Assembly: GCF_902506105.1 (NCBI RefSeq)
Contig: NZ_LR733303.1
Location: 868,001-932,000, forward strand
Origin: Aeromicrobium sp. 9AM
GTDB taxonomy: Bacteria; Actinomycetota; Actinomycetes; Propionibacteriales; Nocardioidaceae
Direction: 5' to 3'
Length of the DNA: 64,000 nt
Shown here: in pieces, positions 20,393-28,106 of the stretch
How the letters are laid out: the number at the start of each line of letters is the position of its first letter
Numbering within the stretch: position 1 is the stretch's first letter
Translations under genes and position numbers: made by a program
The notes under the pieces: model-generated
The model's database searches: none
What the model was told of the DNA's origin: nothing
Seen by the model: only the letters and a program-made list of their open reading frames with translations

Positions 20393-21643
20393 ATGCGCAT
20401 GCGCCGACCGTCGACCCGCGGCATCCTCAAGCGGGCCCTGACCACGCTGCTGTCGGCGCAGTTCCTAATCGTCGTCGCCCTGATGGTGACTACCAAGGTC
20501 CGCAAGATGATGCGCGGCGGCAAGGGCAGCGACACGTTCCCGGTGACCGCGCCGTCGCCGCTCGGGGTCGGTGACGGCAACACCGCGACCGTCTACACGT
20601 ACGGCTCCGACCTGTTCGAGGACATGCTCGAGGCGATCGGCAACGCCCGCGAACGCGTCCTGTTCGAGACCTACATCATCAAGGACGACGCGATGGGCCG
20701 CCGGTTCAAGCAGGCGTTGATCGACGCCGCCAACCGGGGCGTCGACGTCTACGTCATCTACGACGGCTTCGCCAACCTCGTCGTGACCCCGAGCTTCCTG
20801 CGGTTCCCGGCACCGATCCACGTCCTCCGTTACCCCGTCTTCGCCACGGGCTGGCGGTTCTTCAGCCCGCGCCAGATGGGCCGTGACCACCGCAAGGTGC
20901 TGGTCGTCGACGACGAGGTCGGCTACGTCGGCGGCTACAACGTGGGCGCGCTGTACGCCTCGGAGTGGCGCGACACGCACCTCAAGATCGAGGGACCGTC
21001 GGTGTGGGACCTCGACAACGCGTTCGTCGACTTCTGGAACCTGCGTCGGGGCCGGAACGCGCGGATCCTCAAGGAACGCGGCGACGCGAGCTGGGAGCCG
21101 CAGATCCGGGCGCACCGCAACGTGCCGCGCCAGCTGCTGTTCCCGATCCGCGGGATGTACATCGAGGCGATCGACCGCGCCCGCGACCACATCTACATCA
21201 CGGCGGCCTACTTCATCCCCGACCGTGACATCCTCCAAGGGCTGCTCGACGCGGCGGCCCGGGGCGTACGCGTGAAGATCCTCGTGCCGGAGATCTCCAA
21301 CCACGTCGTCGCCGACTGGCTCTCCCGCGGGTTCTACTCCCAGCTCCTAGACGGTGGCGTCGAGATCCTGCTCTACCAGGATTGGATGGTGCACGCCAAG
21401 ACCGCGACGATCGACGGTCGCTGGACGACGATCGGCACCGCCAACATCGACCGGCTCAGCCTGACCGGCAACTACGAGATCAACCTCGAGATCCTCGACG
21501 ACGCGCTCGCGGCACACCTGGAGAAGGTGTTCGAGACGGATGCGTCGAACGCGCGCGTGCTGACCCGGGCCGAGTGGTCGTCGCGGCCGCTGGTCGCCAA
21601 GGCGTGCGAGTGGATCCTCGCCCCGCTGCGGCCTCTGCTCTAG
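20393..21643 (+). CDS. Phospholipase D-fold protein (cardiolipin synthase-like)
   Basis: A 416-residue protein with one N-terminal hydrophobic anchor (about 16-35) and two PLD catalytic motifs: HRKVLVVDDEVGYVGG and HAKTATIDGRWTTIGTAN, both HxKx4D type. This arrangement fits bacterial cardiolipin synthases, which join phosphatidylglycerol molecules, though other phosphatidyl transfers are possible. The start is an ATG 10 bp after a -10 element. Its TAG stop overlaps the stop of the convergent SDR gene within a CTAG. Confidence 0.82.
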   Translation: MRMRRPSTRGILKRALTTLLSAQFLIVVALMVTTKVRKMMRGGKGSDTFPVTAPSPLGVGDGNTATVYTYGSDLFEDMLEAIGNARERVLFETYIIKDDAMGRRFKQALIDAANRGVDVYVIYDGFANLVVTPSFLRFPAPIHVLRYPVFATGWRFFSPRQMGRDHRKVLVVDDEVGYVGGYNVGALYASEWRDTHLKIEGPSVWDLDNAFVDFWNLRRGRNARILKERGDASWEPQIRAHRNVPRQLLFPIRGMYIEAIDRARDHIYITAAYFIPDRDILQGLLDAAARGVRVKILVPEISNHVVADWLSRGFYSQLLDGGVEILLYQDWMVHAKTATIDGRWTTIGTANIDRLSLTGNYEINLEILDDALAAHLEKVFETDASNARVLTRAEWSSRPLVAKACEWILAPLRPLL

Positions 21644-22431
21644 GAGATCGGACGGCGTTCGTCGCCGTCGAGGACCACGACCTCGCCGCCTGAGGACGGA
21701 TCGACGACGAGACGCACGATCTCGTCCACGACCTGCCCGACCGGGACGAGCGGCGGCGCCGAGATGCGGTCCTCGGGATCGAGCTCGGCGAGCTGCTGCC
21801 GCGCGCGGGGGAGGGCGATCCACCCCGGCACGACGCAGCTGACCCGCGGGCCGGAGCGCTGATCGAGGTCGCCCAGCGCGGTGGTGAGACGAACGATGCC
21901 GGCCTTGGCGACGGCATACTCCGGCGACGCGTAGGGCGTGGTCTCGACCCCGGCGACCGAGGAGACGTGGACGAACGCGCCACCCTCGGCGATCGCCGGG
22001 CGGGCGACTTGCAGCAGGCGCATCGGCGCCATCAGGTTGAGGTCGAGGACGGCCATCCAGTCGGCGGGCTCGACGTCGGGGTAGTGGGACTCGAGACCGT
22101 CCCACCCGCCTGCGTTGCTGATCACGGCAAATAACGGTCCGCGCGCGGCCGCCAGGTCGACCGCCGACGCCAGTTGGTCCGGGTCGCGTACGTCGGCCAC
22201 CACCGCCTGAGCGCTGCCGCCTGTCGCCGCGATGCGGCCGACGAGCTCCTCAGCAGTTGCCGCATCAGGGTCGAGCAGCACGACGTGGGCGCCTCGGGCT
22301 GCGAGCTCGGACGACACCGCCTCACCGAGTCCGGAGGCGCCGCCCGTCACGAGGCTCACGGTGTCGCGCAGGTCGCCAGCGTCAGAGATCACCTCTCCGA
22401 CGCTAGGTGCGACCACGGACAGCCGCCACAT
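21640..22431 (-). CDS. Short-chain dehydrogenase/reductase
   Basis: A 263-residue SDR. The NAD(P) motif is TGGASGLGEAV near residue 30, NAG appears in VISNAGG, and the catalytic Ser plus YxxxK are in VHVSSVAGVETT...YAVAKAGIV. The lysine and tyrosine are present, so it is probably active; the substrate is not evident. An alternative GTG start at 22392 (VISDAGDL) begins closer to the Rossmann motif. The ATG at 22431 lies inside a palindrome that may be an operator. Confidence 0.85.
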   Translation of the reverse strand: MWRLSVVAPSVGEVISDAGDLRDTVSLVTGGASGLGEAVSSELAARGAHVVLLDPDAATAEELVGRIAATGGSAQAVVADVRDPDQLASAVDLAAARGPLFAVISNAGGWDGLESHYPDVEPADWMAVLDLNLMAPMRLLQVARPAIAEGGAFVHVSSVAGVETTPYASPEYAVAKAGIVRLTTALGDLDQRSGPRVSCVVPGWIALPRARQQLAELDPEDRISAPPLVPVGQVVDEIVRLVVDPSSGGEVVVLDGDERRPIS

Positions 22432-22446
22432 GAGAGACCTCTCATG
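22429..22446. promoter_or_regulatory. 8+2+8 palindrome over the SDR start (possible operator)
   Basis: CATGAGAG-AC-CTCTCATG is a perfect 8-bp inverted repeat with a 2-bp centre. It covers the upstream SDR start codon and abuts the 11-bp-spaced repeats that precede the Asp-rich gene. It has the look of a dimeric regulator site; the regulator is unknown. Confidence 0.4.
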
Positions 22447-22468
22447 AGCGGCTCACGCACGGCTCACG
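22441..22468 (+). promoter_or_regulatory. Triple CTCA repeat, probable OmpR-type regulator site
   Basis: CTCATG (22441), CTCACG (22452) and CTCACG (22463) repeat at exactly 11-bp intervals, within GCGGCTCACG-type units. Direct repeats spaced one helical turn apart are the usual targets of OmpR/PhoB regulators. The site lies 50 bp before the Asp-rich gene at 22519. A related repeat precedes the operon of the adjacent two-component system. Confidence 0.5.
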
Positions 22469-22518
22469 TCCCGCCGTCAGCTTGGTGTCATCAGCAACCC
22501 CCGAATGAGGAGATCATC

Positions 22519-23013
22519 ATGGACAAGTTCATCCGTGCAGGAGCCGTGGCCCTCGTTGCCACGGTCATCGTCGGAACCGCTGGCATCGCCGTGGCCCGCA
22601 ACGGCGGCGACGACACCCCGGATCCGGTCAACACGACGGCCACCACGCCGCCGCCCAGCTCCACCCACGATGTCGATGACGACAAGGGCGGTCTCCGCGA
22701 TCGGGACGACCGCGACGAGCCGGGCGACGACCGCGACGACCGCGACGACCGCGACGGTCGCCACGGAGCGGACGATCCCGCCGATCACGACGACAAGGGC
22801 GGCCTGCGCGATCGGGACGACCGCGACGAGCCGGGCGACGATCGCGATGATCGCGACGGTCGTGACGATGACGATCGCCGCGGTCACCACGATGACGACG
22901 ACTCGGACGACCGCAGCGGTCACGGGTCGGACGACGACTCGGACGACGACAGCGGCCACCACGGTGGCGACGACTCGGACGATCACAGCGGTCACGGGTC
23001 TGACGACGACTGA
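22519..23013 (+). CDS. Exported aspartate-rich repeat protein
   Basis: A 164-residue protein with an N-terminal hydrophobic segment (MDKFIRAGAVALVATVIVGT, residues 1-20) that is a signal peptide or anchor, a short Thr/Pro linker, then an extremely acidic tail. The tail holds two copies of a block beginning DDKGGLRDRDDRDEPGDDRD, 111 bp apart in the DNA, followed by DDSDDxSGH-type repeats. It could bind divalent or basic ligands at the surface. No enzyme domain is visible. The start is fixed by GAGGAG seven bases upstream. It converges on the OmpR-type regulator and shares promoter repeats with it. Confidence 0.7.
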   Translation: MDKFIRAGAVALVATVIVGTAGIAVARNGGDDTPDPVNTTATTPPPSSTHDVDDDKGGLRDRDDRDEPGDDRDDRDDRDGRHGADDPADHDDKGGLRDRDDRDEPGDDRDDRDGRDDDDRRGHHDDDDSDDRSGHGSDDDSDDDSGHHGGDDSDDHSGHGSDDD

Positions 23014-23024
23014 CAGCACCAGCC

Positions 23025-23064
23025 GCACGACGACCGGGAAGGACGTCCCTCCCGGTCGTCGTGC
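23025..23064. terminator. Bidirectional hairpin between convergent genes
   Basis: GCACGACGACCGGGA (23025-23039) pairs perfectly with TCCCGGTCGTCGTGC (23050-23064) around a 10-nt loop. It lies between the stops of the Asp-rich gene and the response regulator and can terminate both. Confidence 0.8.
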
Positions 23065-23069
23065 CGTGC

Positions 23070-23729
23070 TCACTCGACGCGATAGCCGATGCCGCGAACC
23101 GTCGTGACGAGGTCGGCACCGAGCTTCTTGCGGAGGTAGCCGACATAGACATCGACGACGTTGGAGCCCGGGTCGAAGTCGTAGCCCCAGACCTGCGAGA
23201 GCAGCTGCTCTCGGGACAGGACGAGGCCGCGGTTGCGCATCAGGACCTCGGCGAGGGTCAGCTCACGAGCTGACAGCTCGACCTCGCGGTCACCGACGTA
23301 CGCTCGACGGCGCCGCAGGTCCAGCCGCACCTCGCCGACCGAGAGATCGTCGTCTGGAGCGGGGTCGCCAGGCGTACGCAGCCTCAGTCGTACGCGGGCG
23401 AGCAGCTCGCCGAACTTGAACGGCTTGGACATGTAGTCGGCGGCACCGCCTTCGAGCGCCGCCACCGTGTCGGTGACCGAGTCGCGCGCCGTCAGGACGA
23501 TGACCGGCAGGGCCGTCCGCTCCGCCGTGACACGTTCGAGGATGCGGAACCCGTCCATGCCGGGCAGCCCGATGTCGAGCACCATGAGGTCGAACTCGCC
23601 GGTGAGGGCGTAGTCGAGGCCGGTGATGCCGTCGGCGACGACGGTGGGGGTGAAGCCTTCGGCCTTCAGGCCCTTGGCCACGAACGAGGAGATGCGCTCC
23701 TCGTCCTCGACGATGAGGATGCGATTCAC
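23070..23729 (-). CDS. OmpR-family response regulator
   Basis: A 219-residue regulator. The receiver has ILIVEDEERI, phospho-acceptor Asp in LMVLDIGLPGMDG, VIVLTARDS and KPFKFGELLARV. The winged-helix DNA-binding domain runs from about 130 (ELSARELTLAEVLMRNRG...DVYVGYLRKKLGADLVTTVRGIGYRV). Its ATG overlaps the kinase stop by ATGA... in fact the kinase ends inside its start, giving tight coupling. The direct repeats before both Asp-rich genes are plausible binding sites. Confidence 0.95.
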   Translation of the reverse strand: MNRILIVEDEERISSFVAKGLKAEGFTPTVVADGITGLDYALTGEFDLMVLDIGLPGMDGFRILERVTAERTALPVIVLTARDSVTDTVAALEGGAADYMSKPFKFGELLARVRLRLRTPGDPAPDDDLSVGEVRLDLRRRRAYVGDREVELSARELTLAEVLMRNRGLVLSREQLLSQVWGYDFDPGSNVVDVYVGYLRKKLGADLVTTVRGIGYRVE

Positions 23730-25129
23730 TCGATCTGACCTCCAGTCGGGAGGCGGAGCCTGAACGTGGCACCGACCTCGGTGTCATCGATCACGACCTC
23801 GCCATCGTGTGCCTCGGCGATCGCGGCGACGATCGACAGCCCGAGGCCGAAGCCCTCGTCGTCGCGATCGCCTCGCGTGAAACGTTCGAAGATGTGGGTC
23901 CTCTGGGCGGGGTCCACCCCGGGACCGGTGTCGCGAACCCACAGCTCCAGGCTGCCCTCTTGGATCCGTGAACCGATGCCGATCTCGTCACCCGGCTGCG
24001 TGTGGCGCGCCGCGTTGTCAGAGAGCTGCAGCAGCGCCTGGGTGATGCGCTGGCCGTCCAGCAGGGCAGTCTGCCGGGCGACGCCGTCGAGCAGCCATCG
24101 GCGATCTGCCAGAGCGCGGGCCCGGTCGATCGCGCCGTGGGTCAGCGCTTCGACGTCGGTCGGACGTGCGGAGACGAAGTCCGGGCGCTTCGCCTTGGCG
24201 AGCATCAGGAGATCGTTGACCAGCCGCGACATGCGGTCGGTCTCGTCGAGGAGCAGCGCTCGCGTGGCCGCGACGTCCTCGGGATCCGAGACGTCGAGCA
24301 CCTCGAGGTGACCGCGCAGGACCGTCAGGGGAGTCCGCAGCTCGTGGCCGGCGTCGTCGAGCAGCTGGCGCTGCGTCACGAAGGCGGACTCGAGACGGTC
24401 GAGCATGTCATTGAACGTCTGCTGCAGGTCGGACAGGTCGTCGTGACCTGTGACCTCGAGGCGGGCGCTGAGATCCCCGTCGCTGATGCCGCGGGCGGTG
24501 TCGCGCAGGCGGCGTACGGGCCGCAGCAGGCGTCCGGCACTCCATGAGGCCAGGCCGGCTATCAGGATGACCGAGAGGGCCGCGAGAAGCGCGTACGTCA
24601 GCATCAGCTCGTGCAGGTCGTCGCGACTCGAGCCGACGTCGTGCACCACCACGAACGCGGCCGACTGGGTGCCTGCGCGGACGGGCTGGACCGCGACCCG
24701 GTACGTACGGCTGTCGATCTCCAGCGTGCGCGTGCCGCCCTTCTCCTTCAGCTGTTCCACCAGCGCTGGGAATGCCGCTGACTTCTGGAGCGTCGCGTCG
24801 TACTCGCCCTGGTACTTCGGCGTCCCGCTCGTCGGGAACGCGAAGAGCTCCTCGTTGTCGTCCGGCAGGTTCCGTTCGAGGAACACCTCGAGCAGCCGGT
24901 CGGCGGACGCGAAGCGGCGCTGGGTCTGCGGGTCCGGCTCCTTCTGGAGTGCCCTGAACTCACCCGTCTCCTGGCTCAGGCTCGTCTCGATGGCGCGATC
25001 GATGCGACGGGACTCCAGGACGTACAGCGTGAGCCCGACGGCGACGAGCGCCAGCGAGGTGAGCAGGGCGATCGTGACCGTGAGCCGCTGTCGCACCGAG
25101 AGGCGCGACATGGAGGGAAGGACCGCCAT
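23726..25129 (-). CDS. OmpR-partner sensor histidine kinase
   Basis: A 467-residue transmembrane kinase. Two membrane helices (about 18-38 and 178-200) bracket an extracytoplasmic sensor domain of roughly 140 residues. A HAMP linker follows (SAGRLLRPVRRLRDTARGIS), then the phospho-acceptor LLDDAGHELRTPLTVLRGHL and a HATPase domain with DNAARHTQPGDE, DTGPGV and GFGLGLSIV. It is the second gene of an operon led by an Asp-rich membrane protein, which starts the transcript only seven bases before this ATG and may be part of the sensing unit. Confidence 0.93.
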   Translation of the reverse strand: MAVLPSMSRLSVRQRLTVTIALLTSLALVAVGLTLYVLESRRIDRAIETSLSQETGEFRALQKEPDPQTQRRFASADRLLEVFLERNLPDDNEELFAFPTSGTPKYQGEYDATLQKSAAFPALVEQLKEKGGTRTLEIDSRTYRVAVQPVRAGTQSAAFVVVHDVGSSRDDLHELMLTYALLAALSVILIAGLASWSAGRLLRPVRRLRDTARGISDGDLSARLEVTGHDDLSDLQQTFNDMLDRLESAFVTQRQLLDDAGHELRTPLTVLRGHLEVLDVSDPEDVAATRALLLDETDRMSRLVNDLLMLAKAKRPDFVSARPTDVEALTHGAIDRARALADRRWLLDGVARQTALLDGQRITQALLQLSDNAARHTQPGDEIGIGSRIQEGSLELWVRDTGPGVDPAQRTHIFERFTRGDRDDEGFGLGLSIVAAIAEAHDGEVVIDDTEVGATFRLRLPTGGQIE

Positions 25130-25135
25130 CAGGCC

Positions 25136-25450
25136 TCAGTCATCTTCTGGATGGTCGCGACCACGACTGTCGTCGTCCCCGCCACGGCCCTTGCCGCTGT
25201 GGTCATCATCATCGATGTCCTTGGGTGGCGTCACTTCGCGCTCGTAGTCGTCGTCATCGTCATCGTCGTCGTCCGACTTGGTCGTGGTGGTCGGAGTGGG
25301 TGTGGGCGTGGCAGACGGGGTGATGACGATCGGCGTGATGTCCCGCGGCTCGGGGTCAGCGCCGGCGGAGACCCGCATCGCAATGACGACGACGAGCGCC
25401 AGCGCGATGACGGCGAGCGCCGCAGCGGGGAGTCGTCTGCGCAGGTCCAT
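25136..25450 (-). CDS. Aspartate-rich membrane-anchored protein, first gene of the sensor operon
   Basis: A 104-residue protein with a basic start and one hydrophobic helix (LPAAALAVIALALVVVIAMR, about 7-26), a Pro/Thr linker, and an acidic tail with a run of nine Asp residues and further DDDD clusters. It mirrors the Asp-rich protein at 22519, in size class, anchor and tail. The ATG at 25450 is preferred because CAGGCT, a -10-like hexamer, ends six bases before it; an upstream ATG at 25468 is possible. Position ahead of the kinase suggests an accessory sensor or ligand-buffering role (inference). Confidence 0.65.
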   Translation of the reverse strand: MDLRRRLPAAALAVIALALVVVIAMRVSAGADPEPRDITPIVITPSATPTPTPTTTTKSDDDDDDDDDYEREVTPPKDIDDDDHSGKGRGGDDDSRGRDHPEDD

Positions 25451-25482
25451 GCGCCCAGCCTGCCGCATGCGTGTGCGCCGGT

Positions 25483-25500
25483 CGATGAGGTGCCGATGAG
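25483..25500 (-). promoter_or_regulatory. Double CTCATCG repeat upstream of the sensor operon
   Basis: On the minus strand CTCATCG occurs twice with an 11-bp period (25500-25494 and 25489-25483). A CAGGCT -10-like hexamer follows 20 bp downstream, so the repeats overlap the expected -35 region. The pattern matches the CTCAYG repeats before the other Asp-rich gene and suggests autoregulation by the operon's response regulator. Confidence 0.45.
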
Positions 25501-25561
25501 AGAGTTCTTAGGTTTGGCTCCCGCGCCGCCGTGAACTGCGGTGTGGCACAGTTTTCCCGTG

Positions 25562-26488
25562 ATGATCTGGCGCGACTTCCGAGGTGCTGCGACGGATCCG
25601 CGGTCCGAACCGTCAGCCGTCACGGTCGGCAACTTCGACGGCGTCCACCGCGGTCACCAGCACGTGCTGGCGCGCACCCGCGACCTGGCCGACGGGCTGC
25701 CGGTCATCGCCGTCACGTTCGTTCCGCACCCACTCGCGGTCGTACGCCCCGAGCAGGCGCCCGCGAGGCTCACGACGATCGAGCGCCGTGTCGAGCTGCT
25801 GCGCGCAGCCGGTGCCGACGAGGTGCGCATCCTCAACTTCACCGCCGAGATGGCGGCCTGGTCACCGCAGGAGTTCGTCGACCGGGTGCTCGTCGAACAG
25901 CTCGACGCCGGGCTCGTCGCGGTGGGCGAGAACTTCCGATTCGGGTCCAAGGCCAGCGGCGACACGACGTTCCTCCGTGAGGCGGGGGAGCGGGGCGGCT
26001 TCGCGGTCGACGGGCTCGCGCTCGACGGTGGCGCCGTGCCCTACTCCTCGACCCTCGTACGCGCGTTGGTCGCCGAGGGCCGACTCGTCGACGCCGCCGA
26101 GGTGCTGGGCCGGCCGCACGAGGTGTCCGGCGTCGTCACCAAGGGTGACCAGCGAGGCCGTGAACTGGGCTTCCCGACGGCCAACGTCCCGGTCGACGAG
26201 GCGTACGCCGTGCCGCCCGACGGGGTCTACGCCGGCCGGCTCGTGCGCGCCGACGGCGAGCGCCTTCCTGCGGCGATCTCGGTTGGGACCAACCCCACGT
26301 TCGACGGCGTCGAGCGACGCGTCGAGTCGTACGTGCTGGACCGCACCGACCTCGAGCTCTATGGCGAGGCGATCCGTGTCGAGCTGGTCGACCGGCTGCG
26401 CGGGATGGTGAAGTACGAGGGCGTCGATCCGCTCATCGCGCAGATGCACCAGGACGTCGAGGAGGCCCGCGCGATCCTGGCCGACTGA
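25562..26488 (+). CDS. ribF: Bifunctional riboflavin kinase/FAD synthetase
   Basis: RibF phosphorylates riboflavin to FMN and adenylates FMN to FAD. The 308-residue protein has the N-terminal nucleotidyltransferase motif TVGNFDGVHRGHQ near residue 21 and GENFRFGSKASGD, and the C-terminal kinase motifs RGRELGFPTANV and SVGTNPTFDG. Start is ATG 25562 or the adjoining GTG 25559; neither has a ribosome site, so the mRNA may be leaderless. It precedes rpsO in the conserved order, with an SGNH lipoprotein gene between them on the other strand. Confidence 0.96.
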   Translation: MIWRDFRGAATDPRSEPSAVTVGNFDGVHRGHQHVLARTRDLADGLPVIAVTFVPHPLAVVRPEQAPARLTTIERRVELLRAAGADEVRILNFTAEMAAWSPQEFVDRVLVEQLDAGLVAVGENFRFGSKASGDTTFLREAGERGGFAVDGLALDGGAVPYSSTLVRALVAEGRLVDAAEVLGRPHEVSGVVTKGDQRGRELGFPTANVPVDEAYAVPPDGVYAGRLVRADGERLPAAISVGTNPTFDGVERRVESYVLDRTDLELYGEAIRVELVDRLRGMVKYEGVDPLIAQMHQDVEEARAILAD

Positions 26489-26501
26489 AGCCCGGCGCCT
26501 G

Positions 26502-27404
26502 CTAGTTCTTCGCGAGCTGCGCCTCGACGGCACGGGCGACCGCCTGCATGCCGGCCAGCCGCGGGTGGAACGCGATGCCGTCGTCGTCCTCGACGGTGCC
26601 GCCGTTGGTCCATGCCTTCGCGCCGGCGCACGCGTCGTGGCCGCGTGAGGCGTCGCGCATCGACACGTACGGGACGTCGACCTCTCGCGCGGCATCGGCG
26701 AGAGCCTGGTCGAGTGCCCGCTCGGCGCCGGCCACGGCGGCCGCATCGGCGGCAGGGATGCCGATCGTCGCGCAGCTGCCCGACTCGGGCATGATCCGCA
26801 GGTAGCCCACCAGCAGCACGGTCGCTTTCGGTGCCTTGGCGCGTACGTCGTCGAGCACCGCCACGATGCTCGACACGGTCTGCCGCAGGATCGCCGGCGC
26901 CGAGTCGCGGGAGAACTGGCCGCATGCGCCGTGACCGCCCGTGCAGGCGGAGATGAGCGAGGCGAACAGGTTGCCGTCATTGCCGCCGATGCCGACCGTG
27001 ACGAGGTCGGTGGCGGGCCGCACGGCATCGAGCTGTGGCGGCGCCGCGCCGGGTCCGGTGCCGTCGCGCAGGACGTCGCCCGTGGTCGCCCCGGCACAGC
27101 TGACGTCGGAGAACGCCTTCGCACGGAGCGCGCGGGCGAGCAGCGACGGCCAGTTGTGGTCCGACCTGAAGCAGAACGCGCCGTCGGGGCGGATGTCGGC
27201 GAGTCCGGGCCCCGCGGTGAACGAGTCGCCGATCGCCACGTACGAACGTACGGCCGGAAGGTCCGGGGTCCTGCTGGGCGCCGGGGTCATGGTCGTGGCT
27301 GTGCGCGTCGGCGTCGGCGCCGGCTCATCAGGCGACGACGAGCAGCCGGCGAGCAGCACGACGATCGCGGCGGCAACCGCTGCGATGCGACCCGACGACG
27401 ACAT
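26502..27404 (-). CDS. SGNH/GDSL-family esterase lipoprotein
   Basis: A 300-residue secreted hydrolase. The signal peptide ends in the lipobox LAGCSSS (about residues 17-23), so the mature protein is lipid-anchored. SGNH blocks are present: AIGDSFTAGPG (catalytic Ser), the Gly of block II, GIGGNDGNL (Asn) and DDGIAFHPRLAG (Asp and His). Such enzymes cleave esters of lipids, sugars or peptidoglycan; the substrate cannot be told. The start is the ATG directly before the signal peptide. It converges on ribF. Confidence 0.88.
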   Translation of the reverse strand: MSSSGRIAAVAAAIVVLLAGCSSSPDEPAPTPTRTATTMTPAPSRTPDLPAVRSYVAIGDSFTAGPGLADIRPDGAFCFRSDHNWPSLLARALRAKAFSDVSCAGATTGDVLRDGTGPGAAPPQLDAVRPATDLVTVGIGGNDGNLFASLISACTGGHGACGQFSRDSAPAILRQTVSSIVAVLDDVRAKAPKATVLLVGYLRIMPESGSCATIGIPAADAAAVAGAERALDQALADAAREVDVPYVSMRDASRGHDACAGAKAWTNGGTVEDDDGIAFHPRLAGMQAVARAVEAQLAKN

Positions 27405-27494
27405 GCCGACGACGCTAGCCGTACGGTGGTCACCGCTCGGTGGTGGACGGCTGCATGGCCCACCGGCGATTCGCCCCGGGAGCAGTGGCGCTGA

Positions 27495-27500
27495 TACTCT
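27495..27500 (+). promoter_or_regulatory. Probable -10 element of rpsO (TACTCT)
   Basis: TACTCT lies 90 bp before the rpsO start, with TTCGCC at 27470-27475 as a weak -35 at 19-bp spacing. The resulting leader of about 80 nt could carry the S15 autoregulatory site known in other bacteria, not verified here. Confidence 0.4.
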
Positions 27501-27589
27501 GGACGTTGCCGTCTGATCGGCCACGGATCCAGAGTGCCCCGGTGGACAAGCCCGGGCGCGCCGTGCAACGGAACCCCCAGAGGAGAACA

Positions 27590-27880
27590 GTGTCAAAGAA
27601 GACTGCTGCGCCCACGGTCGCAGGAATCGCCAAGGAAGACATCATCAAGCAGTACGCGCTCAGCGACGGCGACACCGGATCCCCTGAGGTCCAGATCGCT
27701 CTTCTGACGGGTCGCATCTCGCACCTGACCGCGCACCTGCAGGAGCACAAGCACGACCACCACAGCCGTCGTGGTCTGCTGCTCCTCGTCGGACAGCGTC
27801 GTCGTCTGCTCAACTACCTGCAGAACAACGACATCGAGCGCTACCGCTCGCTCATCGAGCGTCTCGGTCTGCGCCGCTAG
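27590..27880 (+). CDS. rpsO: 30S ribosomal protein S15
   Basis: S15 binds 16S rRNA and bridges the subunits. The 96-residue protein has the standard core [20 protein letters not shown]...[25 protein letters not shown] and ends [15 protein letters not shown]. The N-terminus is about seven residues longer than the usual form. Start is GTG with AGAGGAGAAC upstream. A perfect rho-independent terminator follows eight bases after the stop. Confidence 0.97.
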   Translation: MSKKTAAPTVAGIAKEDIIKQYALSDGDTGSPEVQIALLTGRISHLTAHLQEHKHDHHSRRGLLLLVGQRRRLLNYLQNNDIERYRSLIERLGLRR

Positions 27881-27887
27881 ACCCCTG

Positions 27888-27920
27888 AGGCGGTCACTCC
27901 CCGTGGAGTGACCGCCTTTT
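27888..27920 (+). terminator. Rho-independent terminator of rpsO
   Basis: AGGCGGTCACTCC pairs perfectly with GGAGTGACCGCCT around the 4-nt loop CCGT, and a TTTT run closes it. It is the only hairpin in the window with a clear T-tract. Confidence 0.92.
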
Positions 27921-28077
27921 CTCACAACTGCACATCGCACCACCCATGACGAGAGTGCTCAGGCACGACGAGCTCGGTCCTCGGTAGTGGCCCTCGGGAT
28001 GTTCCGCACGGAATGCCCGCAGGCCTCGATCGAAGACCGACACGGTTTCACCGCCGCACAGCCTCTCGTCCCAACAG

Positions 28078-28093
28078 GCAGGCATACGCCTGC
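28078..28093 (+). promoter_or_regulatory. Small hairpin at the pnp ribosome site
   Basis: GCAGGC-ATAC-GCCTGC forms a 6-bp stem immediately before the GGAAGGG ribosome site of pnp. PNPase represses its own translation in other bacteria through leader structure, so this may take part, but that is inference. The rest of the 190-bp rpsO-pnp gap shows nothing recognisable. Confidence 0.35.
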
Positions 28094-28106
28094 GGAAGGG
28101 ACTTCC

